Assembly: GCA_027001645.1 (NCBI GenBank)
Contig: JALTMP010000316.1
Span: forward strand, 1-38,884
Direction: 5' to 3'
Length of the DNA stretch: 38,884 nt
Source: Candidatus Heimdallarchaeota archaeon
GTDB lineage: Archaea; Asgardarchaeota; Heimdallarchaeia; Heimdallarchaeales; JAJRWK01
The notes below the pieces were generated by a model. That model was not told the origin of the DNA, ran no database searches, and saw only the letters and a program-made list of their open reading frames with translations. How positions within the stretch are numbered: position 1 is the first letter of the stretch; each line of letters starts with the position of its first letter. A program made the translations under genes and the position numbers. This document shows positions 1 to 9,700 of this stretch, one piece after another.

Positions 1-79
1 TTGCGTATAAAACTTAAAAAGGACGCTTCACATTTAGTCACGTAATTGGGGAAAATTACAGTAATAAGGTGCGGTAGTA

Positions 80-514
80 ATGACGACAGCTTCAAGCTTC
101 ACGTTAGCAAAAATGTGTATAATTGAGGAATCCCAGCCAATTGTTTTGCCAGAGGAATTCTTGAAAGCATTGCAGCCAGATGGGAAGAAATACGCGATCA
201 TGATCTTGGCTCCCAATACCAAGATCATTCGAATTATTCCAACTAATTCCCCTGAAGTGGCTAAGATAACCATCAACATCGGAAGGCTTTCTCCTGACTT
301 TTTACGAAGAATGGGGAGCATATTCATCCGGCTGGGAATAAAGACCCTATATTCAACCGGGTTATGTTTCACCCAAGAAAGCTGTAGTTATGAGGGGTAT
401 GTCGACTCAACAGAACTAGAGAACATCCCCCTAGAAGTTATCAAAGAAGAATTCTCCCAAATCGAAGGTGTCACTTCAGTTCAAATTGACATGCTAAAGG
501 TAGATGGAATATAG
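80..514 (+). CDS. Small conserved-type protein, possibly ACT-like regulatory domain
   Basis: 144-aa ORF with alternating beta/alpha pattern; C-terminal 'IKTLYSTGLCFTQESCSYEGYVDSTEL...VIKEEFSQIEGVTSVQI' resembles an ACT-like fold. Preferred over the antisense ORF 34-372. Confidence 0.55.
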   Translation: MTTASSFTLAKMCIIEESQPIVLPEEFLKALQPDGKKYAIMILAPNTKIIRIIPTNSPEVAKITINIGRLSPDFLRRMGSIFIRLGIKTLYSTGLCFTQESCSYEGYVDSTELENIPLEVIKEEFSQIEGVTSVQIDMLKVDGI

Positions 515-632
515 CTCAACAATGCGTCCTTCGCTAATTTTCCCCATCTCCTTCTTCTAGTCGCACCTTTTCGAAATTCCTTTCGCATTATTTGGAAATG
601 TTTATCCTTCTGTTTACCATCTAATCATTTGT

Positions 633-1424
633 ATGAGTCTTAAATGCCCCAGCTGCGAACGAGAAATCCAGAAAAATTGGCGCTTTTGCCGATTCTGTGG
701 AACACGGCTAGATCTTGCCCAAAACGAAGAATTCGAAACTACGCCGCCTAGCAGTATTCATGGCAATGACGCGATACTTGAAGAAAGCCCCGTTGCTAGT
801 GCCGAGAAAGAACCAGTTCAACCCGAACCACATAAGATCGATAGAGAAACTTACAAACGCATAATCCTCACAAGAGACAAAAGACGACGATTGGCATTAG
901 AAAAGAAAGAATTAGTTTCGCAAGTCGACGCACTCCTCGAACAAGTCAGAGCTGGTCTTCTCACCAAGGAGAGTGTCATGCCAGAAATTCAAAAAATCAA
1001 ACAGAGAAAAGAAGAGATCGAGAGACAAGAAAAAGAAATCGGGGAACTTCCTGAAGAGCTACCTATAGAAAAAATCCTAGATGAAGAGGGGCGAATTAGA
1101 GATAAGCTGAGAAAACTTGACATGTTGAAAAAGGACGATAGCGTTTCCAAAGAAACAATCGCAGAAACCAAACGAGAGTTGCAAGCCGAGTTAGATACTA
1201 TTCGCATGCAAAAACATCTGGAACAGGCAGAGCTTAAGAAATGGCTTGCTGATTTAAAGCAAGAAATATCTGAGAAGCGAAAAGAGCTTGAAAAGCTATA
1301 CGTGAACCTCCAATTGGGCGAGCTTAGCAAAGAAAAATATGAAGAGTTGAAAAAACAATTCACAAAAGATCTTGAAGGTCTTGCTGATCTTATACGGTAC
1401 CTCGAAGGTCTTTTGAAAAGATAA
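633..1424 (+). CDS. Zinc-ribbon protein with long coiled-coil region
   Basis: N-terminal CPSCEREIQKNWRFCRFCG (two CxxC pairs) followed by a Lys/Glu-rich heptad-like helical region. Confidence 0.75.
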   Translation: MSLKCPSCEREIQKNWRFCRFCGTRLDLAQNEEFETTPPSSIHGNDAILEESPVASAEKEPVQPEPHKIDRETYKRIILTRDKRRRLALEKKELVSQVDALLEQVRAGLLTKESVMPEIQKIKQRKEEIERQEKEIGELPEELPIEKILDEEGRIRDKLRKLDMLKKDDSVSKETIAETKRELQAELDTIRMQKHLEQAELKKWLADLKQEISEKRKELEKLYVNLQLGELSKEKYEELKKQFTKDLEGLADLIRYLEGLLKR

Positions 1425-1523
1425 CAGCTGGCTCAAAAAGCAAGAACACAGTTGGTTTTTTCACTTTTTCACTTTCAATTAACCCTCTGCTTTATTTAAA
1501 AGGAGCGCCTTAACATAATACAC

Positions 1524-1865
1524 ATGATGGCTGTTAGCCTAGCTTTAAGCCGTGAGAAACACCGCACCCATCTTCCCATTTCAGAACTCATCCTATTACT
1601 TCTTGGAGTGTCTCAGCAAGCTTTATCTCCCCCTGATTTGCGGATGCTAATCTATACACTCCTATTAAACGAAGGAATTACGGCTCCATCAGATGATGCC
1701 CTTAATGCTTTCATTTCAAAATTATACAAAAGCGGACATCTCAAAACAACAAATGGCCACAAAATAACTCTTACTGAAAGCGGTAAATTAGAATATGCAA
1801 AGCTATTGGAATTTCTATCATTAGAGGACTTAGATGCCTTATCCTCTATTACAAGAATCGTGTGA
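1524..1865 (+). CDS. Putative winged-helix-like small protein
   Basis: 113 aa, helical with 'FISKLYKSGHLKTTNGHKITLTESGKLEYAKLL', resembling a wHTH wing and C-terminal helix. Confidence 0.5.
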   Translation: MMAVSLALSREKHRTHLPISELILLLLGVSQQALSPPDLRMLIYTLLLNEGITAPSDDALNAFISKLYKSGHLKTTNGHKITLTESGKLEYAKLLEFLSLEDLDALSSITRIV

Positions 1866-1922
1866 TCGTGCAAGTTACAATACCGTTTTTTTACCCGCAA
1901 CACACAAAACACCCAAAAATAA

Positions 1923-2882
1923 TTGTTGAATGTGAGTTACGAGTTATTCCCTGGAGTATATCGCGTTCAATATGGGATAAGCGATTATGGTGCAAATATT
2001 GGAGGGTACTTCATCGTTGACCGTTCAATTGCCTTGATTGACGCTGGATTGCATGAACGCTCCTTAGATGTTGCGACAAAATTCCTCGAAGAAGATATTG
2101 GACGATCTCCAAGTGAAGTCGAATTCATATTTCTTACTCACGCCCACCCCGAGCAAATAATGGGACTTCACAAAGCTAAGGACTATTTTCCAAATGCAAC
2201 TATTCTTGCCCACGAATCGCTTGCCCCAAAATTAGCTAAGCCCCGGCGCTTTTTGAAAAATGAAGCATTTTTTCTCTCAGGGTTAGAACTCAAAGAATTA
2301 CACAAGCTAGCCAATAAGGTTCCTCGGTTGCTAGAAGTTGAAGGAATAAAAGGAACAAAGAAAATCCCTCTGGGAGGAAGAAGCATATTACCCGTAACTG
2401 TTCATGGTCATTCTATAGGACATACGATGTACTTCGAATCCTCTTCCAAAGTTCTATTCATTGGCGATGCTCTAAATGCCACCGCAAATGACCCTCTTGG
2501 AATAATAATCGACGCATCGGGCACAATCAAGGACGTAGAAAAAACTCTTGATTTCTTTTCCAAAGCATCCTATCATGCCCTATGCCCTGCTGGTGATGAG
2601 CCAAACCTATCTCAAGCAAAAGCGTGGGCTATTCAAGTAAGAGACTCATTTCAAAATATCTTCATAAAGGGCACTGTTGCTATAATCAAGGATGGATACG
2701 ATAATCTTGAAGACATTAGAATCCAGTTTGAAGATCGATTTGGACCAGGTCATTCTGGTGCTCAAGGAAAAGAATTACTTTCCCTCACCTTAGCAAGAAT
2801 ACTCGAGCACTTAGTTTCTTCCAAGTTGATCATTCGCAACGGCAACTCTTGGGAAGATTACGTTTTTAGAGTGAATCAATGA
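1923..2882 (+). CDS. Metallo-beta-lactamase-fold protein with altered metal motif
   Basis: FLTHAHPEQIMGL (cf. THxHxDHxxG), VHGHSIGHTMYF, FIGDALN. TTG start. Confidence 0.8.
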   Translation: MLNVSYELFPGVYRVQYGISDYGANIGGYFIVDRSIALIDAGLHERSLDVATKFLEEDIGRSPSEVEFIFLTHAHPEQIMGLHKAKDYFPNATILAHESLAPKLAKPRRFLKNEAFFLSGLELKELHKLANKVPRLLEVEGIKGTKKIPLGGRSILPVTVHGHSIGHTMYFESSSKVLFIGDALNATANDPLGIIIDASGTIKDVEKTLDFFSKASYHALCPAGDEPNLSQAKAWAIQVRDSFQNIFIKGTVAIIKDGYDNLEDIRIQFEDRFGPGHSGAQGKELLSLTLARILEHLVSSKLIIRNGNSWEDYVFRVNQ

Positions 2883-2919
2883 ATACCGTCTTTTACCGTA
2901 ACCTTGGTGAAAGGACATC

Positions 2920-3864
2920 ATGAAAGCAGTTTTCTTTTCCGGAGGAACCGGAACCCCGAAATTATTGTTAGGAGTCAGAGAAATCCTTTCGGATCGTGAA
3001 TTAGCTATCATCACGAACCCTGGAGACGATTTGGAGTGGAATGGATTATTGGTTTGTCCCGATTTGGATACTGTCCTCTATTTGTTCTCAGACAAATTAG
3101 ATCTCACGAAATTCTGGGGGTTGAAGGATGAGACATTTAATGCGCTGGCTACTCTAAAGTCTCTAGACGCCGAAATGCCTTGGTTTAATATTGGTGATAA
3201 AGACCTTGGGTTACACGTGTGGCGTACCTATCAACTGCGAAATGGCAACACCTTGACTGAAGTAACGATTAAGCTTCTTGAAGCTTGGAACATCAAGAGT
3301 GTCATTGTTCCCCCAACCAATGGAACGCTGAGAACCAAAATCATATTGGACAACAACGAGAAAATAGGATTTCAAGAATTCTGGGTTAAAAATAAGGGAC
3401 TACTTGAAATAAAAGACGTTATCTTTGAAGCGAAAGATGCTATCATCTCAACAGAAGCAAAACGCATATTGGAAATGGATTGTCCTATAATCATTGGTCC
3501 ATCGAACCCAGTTAGCAGTATCGGGCCGATCTTAGCAGTAGACCCTATTCGTAAGATTCTCCAATCAAAGAGGGAATCCGTATTCGCTGTCTCTCCGTTT
3601 ATCGGTCAGCAAGCCTTTTCCGGTCCCGCGGCGAAAATGATGAAAGCAAAAGGATTTGAGCCGAGTTCTGCAGGATTGGCAGCCATGTACTCAGATATTA
3701 TTGGAACCTTGGTAATTCACACAAAAGACAGCTCGCAAATTCCAGAGATAAAAAAGGAGGGGGTGAGTGTAATTTCAACAGATACTTATCTGTCCACTCA
3801 GAAGCAACGAGTGAAACTTGCGACTCTTATTCTGAAAAAATCCGGAGTGCTCGAGAACCGATGA
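2920..3864 (+). CDS. cofD: 2-phospho-L-lactate transferase (F420 biosynthesis)
   Basis: N-term FFSGGTGTPKLLLGVREIL, NPGDDLEWNGLLVCPDLDTVLY, and WFNIGDKDLGLHVWRTYQL, typical of CofD. Confidence 0.93.
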   Translation: MKAVFFSGGTGTPKLLLGVREILSDRELAIITNPGDDLEWNGLLVCPDLDTVLYLFSDKLDLTKFWGLKDETFNALATLKSLDAEMPWFNIGDKDLGLHVWRTYQLRNGNTLTEVTIKLLEAWNIKSVIVPPTNGTLRTKIILDNNEKIGFQEFWVKNKGLLEIKDVIFEAKDAIISTEAKRILEMDCPIIIGPSNPVSSIGPILAVDPIRKILQSKRESVFAVSPFIGQQAFSGPAAKMMKAKGFEPSSAGLAAMYSDIIGTLVIHTKDSSQIPEIKKEGVSVISTDTYLSTQKQRVKLATLILKKSGVLENR

Positions 3865-4466
3865 CCATCAACATTGTTATTCCGTTTAAGCCCTTCCCCC
3901 AAGGAAAAACTAGACTTGCAAGCAATGGCATTAATTCAGAAGAAATCATCCTTCTTCAAAAGCGTCTCTTGCAGAAAAACGTTCAAATCGTTTCAGAAGC
4001 AATTCCCTCTGCTTCAATTCATATCTTGACAACAGACCGTTCATTAGCAGAGAAATACATGCCATCCTCAACGATGCATCGTCTTGTCATGTCTGATCGT
4101 TATCCTCAAGAAACACTGGGCAAACAGCTTGAAGCCTTCCTACAAACTAAGACGTGGGAAAACGCAATAGTCCTTGTAAGCGATCTTTCAAATTTGTTAG
4201 CCAGAACAATCAAAGCAGTTTATTCTTTACTTTCAATTTATGATGGTGTAGTTGTGCCAACTGCTGATCAAGGAACAGGAATTCTTGGCTTGAGAAAAAA
4301 GGGCTTCTTGCATCTCGATCATTTCGGAAATAAAAGTGCCGGGAGGTTTGTATCCAAATGGGAGGATGAGAATTTTCTCGTTGCCGAATTCCACCAAATA
4401 CCTGTTTTGCTCGATATCGACAATCTCGCAGATTTGAACCATGCCAAGGAAAAAGGATACTTATAA
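3861..4466 (+). CDS. cofC: 2-phospho-L-lactate guanylyltransferase (F420 biosynthesis)
   Basis: IVIPFKPFPQGKTRLA nucleotidyltransferase start; 4-nt ATGA overlap with cofD. Confidence 0.88.
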   Translation: MTINIVIPFKPFPQGKTRLASNGINSEEIILLQKRLLQKNVQIVSEAIPSASIHILTTDRSLAEKYMPSSTMHRLVMSDRYPQETLGKQLEAFLQTKTWENAIVLVSDLSNLLARTIKAVYSLLSIYDGVVVPTADQGTGILGLRKKGFLHLDHFGNKSAGRFVSKWEDENFLVAEFHQIPVLLDIDNLADLNHAKEKGYL

Positions 4467-4565
4467 TTCGGGTCTTCTAGCGCGTGATTCATGTAGCATA
4501 TTACGCATATAATATCAGAATAATCCTTAACACAAAAGAATTTAATCCAAAAAAACAAAATAGGA

Positions 4566-4919
4566 TTGTTTATGTCTGATGAGTCCATATTGGGTGTCAA
4601 TGTCTGTGGAAGGTGCAACACGATCATATCTGATCTTTGGAACGCTGTAAAGTCAGGATGCCCCGATTGTGGTGCTCATGTTTTTAAAATGATAAGTAAA
4701 AATGCTTTACCAACAACTGAATATTCGAATAGCAATAACTCAGACATGAATTCCTTAACATTTGATGAAATCACATCTATAAAAATCGAAGAAGACGGTG
4801 TGATCAGTATTGATTTGAACAGACTTTTTGAAAGACACGACCCTGAAACTATTATCATCCAGGATTCTAATGGAGAATACCACATTCCTCTGGACTTGCT
4901 CCGGAGGCCCCAGAAATGA
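4566..4919 (+). CDS. Zn-ribbon protein upstream of adenylate-kinase-like gene
   Basis: CGRCNTI...GCPDCGAHVF zinc ribbon; overlaps the next CDS by 4 nt. The start is probably the ATG at 4572. Confidence 0.7.
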   Translation: MFMSDESILGVNVCGRCNTIISDLWNAVKSGCPDCGAHVFKMISKNALPTTEYSNSNNSDMNSLTFDEITSIKIEEDGVISIDLNRLFERHDPETIIIQDSNGEYHIPLDLLRRPQK

Positions 4920-5410
4920 GAATTGGAATCACTGGAACCCCCGGAACGGGAAAAACAACAATTGCTTCAATCCTCTCAAAAAGCTATAATGTACCCGTTA
5001 TTTCGCTAAGTCACTTCGTTCTTGAAAATAAGTTATGGGAAGATCATGATAAAGAAAGAGATTCTTATGTTATCGATGAAGAAAGGCTCATTACGGAATT
5101 AGAAGAATGGATACAGCACAATCCTAAAGGCTACATAATTGAAGGTCATGTTCTCGATTTGTTGCCTGCCCATTGGTTTGATGTCGTAATTGTAGTTCGA
5201 ACTTCTCCTAGGATCTTAATCCAAAGGCTAAAACAGCGAGGGTACTCCAGTCGCAAAATTGATGAAAACATGGAGGCCGAAATCATGGAAGTTTGTCTTA
5301 CTGATGCAATGCATCAGTTTGGACCAGAAAAGGTCTTATCCATTCAAAACGATGATAATCTGGATAAAACAATTAGTGAAATACAAAATCGATTGAAAGG
5401 ATTGAAATAA
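4916..5410 (+). CDS. Archaeal adenylate kinase-like NMP kinase (Fap7/AK6 type)
   Basis: Walker A GTPGTGKTT, 'YIIEGHVLDLLP', 'VVRTSPRILIQRLKQRGYSSRKIDENMEAEIMEV' typical of the AK6/Fap7 family. Confidence 0.86.
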   Translation: MRIGITGTPGTGKTTIASILSKSYNVPVISLSHFVLENKLWEDHDKERDSYVIDEERLITELEEWIQHNPKGYIIEGHVLDLLPAHWFDVVIVVRTSPRILIQRLKQRGYSSRKIDENMEAEIMEVCLTDAMHQFGPEKVLSIQNDDNLDKTISEIQNRLKGLK

Positions 5411-5411
5411 A

Positions 5412-5825
5412 ATGCACCAAGACTTAGTATCTTGTAACTTTAAATCATGCTTCCAATGTTGCTTGGAAACCAGAATGCCCTTGCTTGAAGAAGATATTCA
5501 ACGTATTGAAAGCGCAGGATTTTCTATCGAGCTCTTCGGAGAAAACGATAACGGTTTCATAGTTCTGAAAAACAAAGATGGCTCATGTGTTTTTCTCGAA
5601 AATGGAAAATGCAAAATCTATCCGCTTCGCCCGGTTGGGTGCAAGCTATATCCTTTGGTTTACGATATTGATCAGAATAGGGTCATCATTGATAATGAAT
5701 GTCCAAATAAGGGGGCCTTCGAAGAATATCTTACAAATGACGGAATAATTGAAACCTTAATCGAAACGGTTGATAAACTGATATTCGAACGAAATGCTAG
5801 GATATTAGAAAACCAAACCACATAG
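5412..5825 (+). CDS. YkgJ-type cysteine cluster protein
   Basis: CNFKSCFQCC...GSCVFLENGKCKIYPLRPVGCKLYPL, the classical cysteine arrangement of the YkgJ family. Confidence 0.85.
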   Translation: MHQDLVSCNFKSCFQCCLETRMPLLEEDIQRIESAGFSIELFGENDNGFIVLKNKDGSCVFLENGKCKIYPLRPVGCKLYPLVYDIDQNRVIIDNECPNKGAFEEYLTNDGIIETLIETVDKLIFERNARILENQTT

Positions 5826-5831
5826 GCGTGT

Positions 5832-6428
5832 TTATGGAGGAATACAATCTTCAATAAAGAAGAATCGATAATTGAGTTCATCCGTTACCTTAGAATTCAT
5901 CATTTTCAAACCCTTTCTTCTAAGAGCCATTTTGGACATCCTAATGTACAAATCAGAAACCCCCATATCTTCTAGTTTCTGAATTTCTTGAAATCTTACT
6001 TCGAGAATTTCTTCATTGTCCGGGCTAAGCTCTCCTCCTACATAATCCGATGCCAAGAAAATGGAAAGTCCAGAATGATGATAGGGGTCTGTGGGAAAAA
6101 TCGATGGACCCGCCCAGTTACTTATCCCAACAATGGCAAATGGCTCGATTTCTGCACCTGTTTCCTCCAAAACTTCCCGTTTTACCCCGTCGATTAAGGA
6201 TTCGTTTCGTTCAAGCAATCCGCCCGGAAAAGACCAAATAAGTGAGTTTCTTCTATATTGCTTGACAAGAAGAACTCGGTCAGAATCTAAAACTACAGCA
6301 AAGGTCGCAATACGATGAACATAATAGCGCTCTACAAATTCTTTATGTCCAAAAGGAGTTTTCTGAAGGATTTCTTCACCCTGTTTTTTTTCCACTTTAT
6401 TTTCTTGGTTTCTGCTTTTCAAATGCAC
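5832..6428 (-). CDS. NUDIX hydrolase (ADP-ribose pyrophosphatase-like)
   Basis: NUDIX box GLLERNESLIDGVKREVLEETGAE. Confidence 0.92.
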   Translation of the reverse strand: MHLKSRNQENKVEKKQGEEILQKTPFGHKEFVERYYVHRIATFAVVLDSDRVLLVKQYRRNSLIWSFPGGLLERNESLIDGVKREVLEETGAEIEPFAIVGISNWAGPSIFPTDPYHHSGLSIFLASDYVGGELSPDNEEILEVRFQEIQKLEDMGVSDLYIRMSKMALRRKGLKMMNSKVTDELNYRFFFIEDCIPP

Positions 6429-6547
6429 TTCGCCCAGACGGGAGACGAGACATTTAAAATAAAAATCTATGCTCTATGAAATCAAAGTAGCCTTTGAGAA
6501 CTTTTGTTCTTGTATTAGCATGAACTGTTGAAAAGAACACATTCCAC

Positions 6548-6586
6548 ATTAGTTGCTAAAACTCGCATTAGAGTTGTAACACTAAT
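6548..6586. repeat. Nested inverted repeats in topVI upstream region
   Basis: ATTAGT (6548-6553)/ACTAAT (6581-6586) enclosing AACTC (6560-6564)/GAGTT (6571-6575). Confidence 0.6.
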
Positions 6587-6654
6587 CGTTTAGGAAAATA
6601 ATAATTTTTTTCCGAATTTTATTCAAATATTTTGCTCAATTTTTCCTAGGTGAC

Positions 6655-6669
6655 TTAACTCGAAGTTAA
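6655..6669. repeat. Inverted repeat TTAACT-CGA-AGTTAA
   Basis: Perfect 6-bp arms, 3-nt spacer. Confidence 0.65.
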
Positions 6670-6689
6670 CAGACTAGATACTAATCACA

Positions 6690-6736
6690 CTTACGAAGGA
6701 ATTTAAAGGGTGTACGAATACACCATAATTCGTAAG
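6690..6736 (+). promoter_or_regulatory. Candidate topVI operon promoter/operator: nested dyads around a TTTAAA box
   Basis: CTTACGAA (6690-6697)/TTCGTAAG (6729-6736) flank TTTAAA (6702-6707) and hairpin GGTGTA-CGAA-TACACC (6709-6724). Confidence 0.6.
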
Positions 6737-6791
6737 GGCTCGTGAAGTTTAAACTTGGGAGTCAAATTTCCGACAATAGAGGTCAATTCAA

Positions 6792-9700
6792 ATGGTAGAG
6801 AATAAGGATGGACAGGATTCATTAGCTTCTGCAGATGTAGAACGATCAACTACTGGGAAAGAAGCGAGTAAGGTGGTAAAACGATCCGATTCTTCCCCTG
6901 AAGTGGTTACCGACGAATTCATCGAAGCAAGGAGAATTAGCGTTGCCCAGTTTTTTGATCAAAATAAGAGCATAGCTGGATTTGGCAACCCAATGAGAGC
7001 TACATTCACTTCTGTTAGAGAATTGGTCGAAAACGGGCTGGATGCTGCAGAAAAACTAGGAGTTCCTCCAAGAATTGATATCAAAATTCAAAAGCTGCTT
7101 CCCAAGGAGATTCAGGAATTATTCGACGCAAAATCGGCACCCAAAGAATCCAAAAGTTTGGATATTCTGCGAATATCTGTAAAGGACAATGGAGTAGGTG
7201 TCAAAGGACCTTCTATTCCTTGGCTGTTTGGCAGAGTGCTAACTGGTACAAAGTATGGTGCTCAACAGACTAGGGGAACATTTGGTCTTGGCGCTAAGAT
7301 GTGTCTTTTGTACGCCATGAGCACGGTAGATGTGCCAGTCAAAGTTAAAAGTCGTCATAAGGATAGCGAAGAGACCCATGAATACGAGCTTTTCATTGAT
7401 CGGGAAAAAAACGAGCCCATTATTTTCTCACACAAGATCTTCCATTCCCCCGGGGAGGGTGGCTTCGATCATCCTGGAACCGAGGTAACAATTACGATCA
7501 ATGGCGCGTGGTCAAGAGCTCGTTCATATCTTCTTGAATATTTCAAACAACTAGCGATCATAACTCCGTATGCTGATTTCCATATTACGATTCCAGGAGA
7601 TAAACTCGGAGTAAGCGAGGAAATTACTTACCTTCGAGTTATCGATGACATGCCTCCTCCGCCAAAGACCGTACCGATTCATCCTTGGGGTTGCGACATC
7701 ACTCAACTCAAAGTTGAGATATCCTCTTCGAAGGAAACTAACCTTATTGACTTCCTCTCGAAACACTTTATGGGCGTAAGTCCCCAGGCTGCTGAAAGCT
7801 TTTTTGAAGTTCTGAACATTGATCCAAATAAGTCTCCTAAGGAACTAACCTCCCAAGAAATCCGTCGTATCGTCCATGAAGGTTTTCAAAAATCCCTAGA
7901 AGAGGCAAGAACAGTTAAGCGAAAACGGGATCGAATATTCAAGTTTGATGATCCGCGAGGTGATGCGCTATCTCCGCTTGGTGCTCACCGGTTAAGAAGA
8001 GGGCTAGAAAAGGAACTCGAGCCCGCGTTTGTCGAAGCAATCACACGTCCTCCAAGAGCATATTCCGGCCATCCATTTGTAATCGAGGCCGCAATCGGGT
8101 ATGGAGGAGGAGTTAATGCATCAGCAACTAGGATGTCCACTCAAGATAACAAAATCGTTTACCGGTTTGCCAACAGAATTCCTCTAATTTTTGGTGCTGG
8201 TTCTGACGTTATCACGAAGGTAGTTTCAGAAATAAAGTGGAATGAATACGGTTTGACTAAGTCTAGTGATCCTCTCGCGATTGCTGTTTCTCTAGTCTCA
8301 ACAAAGATTCCTTTTCCTGAGACAAGTAAAGAGTATATTGACCATGTTGATGAGATCGCAGAAGAAGTAAGACTAGCCCTTATGCAACTGGGAAGAAAAC
8401 TTCGCACGTATCTTCGAAGAACCCGAAGTCGCCAGAGAGAAAGGCAGAGAATTTCCCGATTTGAAAGATACGCACCTGAAACCATCGTGAATCTTATAGA
8501 AATTCTGAAACGAGAAGGGAAATGGGCAGAACATTTAGAAGGCGAGCGCGCTCGAATCATTTCCGCTCTCGCGAGCGGAGAACCTAGGATCGCTCGACTG
8601 CCAGTTCCACCCGGAAGGCCCCTCGGTTCTGCTGATGTTTGGTTTTCAAGTAAAGATGCAGAGAAGCTGAGAGAAGTTGGGATTACAAGTATTGAGCAAT
8701 TTCTGGCAACTCCAAACAAGGATCTAGCTAAGATACTAGGCAAAAGTCAGGTTAGAATTGATCGTATAAAGAGAAAAACCATTTATGAATTAGATTTGAA
8801 TGGGAGAGCACCCGAATTACCAAAAGATCTCCTACTCTCCGACGAAATTGATCGCCGATTCATGGGGATGGAAAAACACTCAGATATGCCCTACATCTCG
8901 TTCTCTGAATCCCTAACTAGAAGATGGATTAAGACTGGCTATGATTATCTGGTGTCTCCAGAGGATCAGTTGGCACGAATCATTCATTATCCCGCAAAAT
9001 TATTTGAACAGAAAAAGGACGAATTAAGGCTTTATGCAAACAAAATTCTGGAAGTGGGTGAACCAGATGAGAATATCGTCGCAGAATTGGAGGCTGCTTT
9101 AGAGTCTGCGGAAGGATTGTCTGGGCAATTGCCCGAGGAAAGTGTCGTCGAAACATCTGCAATTCTCAAACCAAATGAGATTGACTTGTCATTAATTTCT
9201 CCCTCCTTTAATGAATTGTTAGCCATGAAGCCTAAAGCATTCAATAAGAGAGGAATAACATCACACTTTGATCTACTCTATGAAACAACAAAGCCTGGAA
9301 AACCCTTCCACTACGAAGAAATTGCGTTTGAGTTGATTACGCACCTTAGATCATACTTTGAACAGAGAGCTTCATTATCCTCTGACTTTCTCAACCAACC
9401 AATTACCAAGCTCTCTCCTGATTGGACGGACGGGTATACTAAAACCGCTTTTAAGAGAAGAAAAATCGTCACGGTAAAAGACTTCCTTGATACTGAGTTG
9501 GATATTCTCTTAGATATTGGAGAGCTAAAACGGGTTCTCTTCAACCGATTTATTGTAAAGGTTCGTGAGGACTTCAAAACCCCGCTTAATCGGCTACCTA
9601 ATGAGTTAGGGGATCCCGAAGAAGAACAGAACGCGATTGAGGTTTTACACAAAACCGGGATCAAAACTGTTGAAGATTTTCTCTATTATGATAGTTTAAA

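Noticed and set aside
34-372. 112-aa minus-strand ORF overlapping the first CDS
   Set aside because: Antisense to a better-supported + strand ORF with protein-like composition; no recognisable motif.
989-1363. 124-aa Ser/Phe-rich minus-strand ORF
   Set aside because: Shadow of the coiled-coil gene (Lys/Glu-rich codons read as Phe/Ser on the other strand).
5988-6318. Several small + strand ORFs over the NUDIX gene
   Set aside because: The minus strand carries a clear NUDIX box in this region.
8159-8743. 194-aa minus-strand ORF inside top6B
   Set aside because: Fully antisense to the conserved transducer region; composition typical of a shadow ORF.
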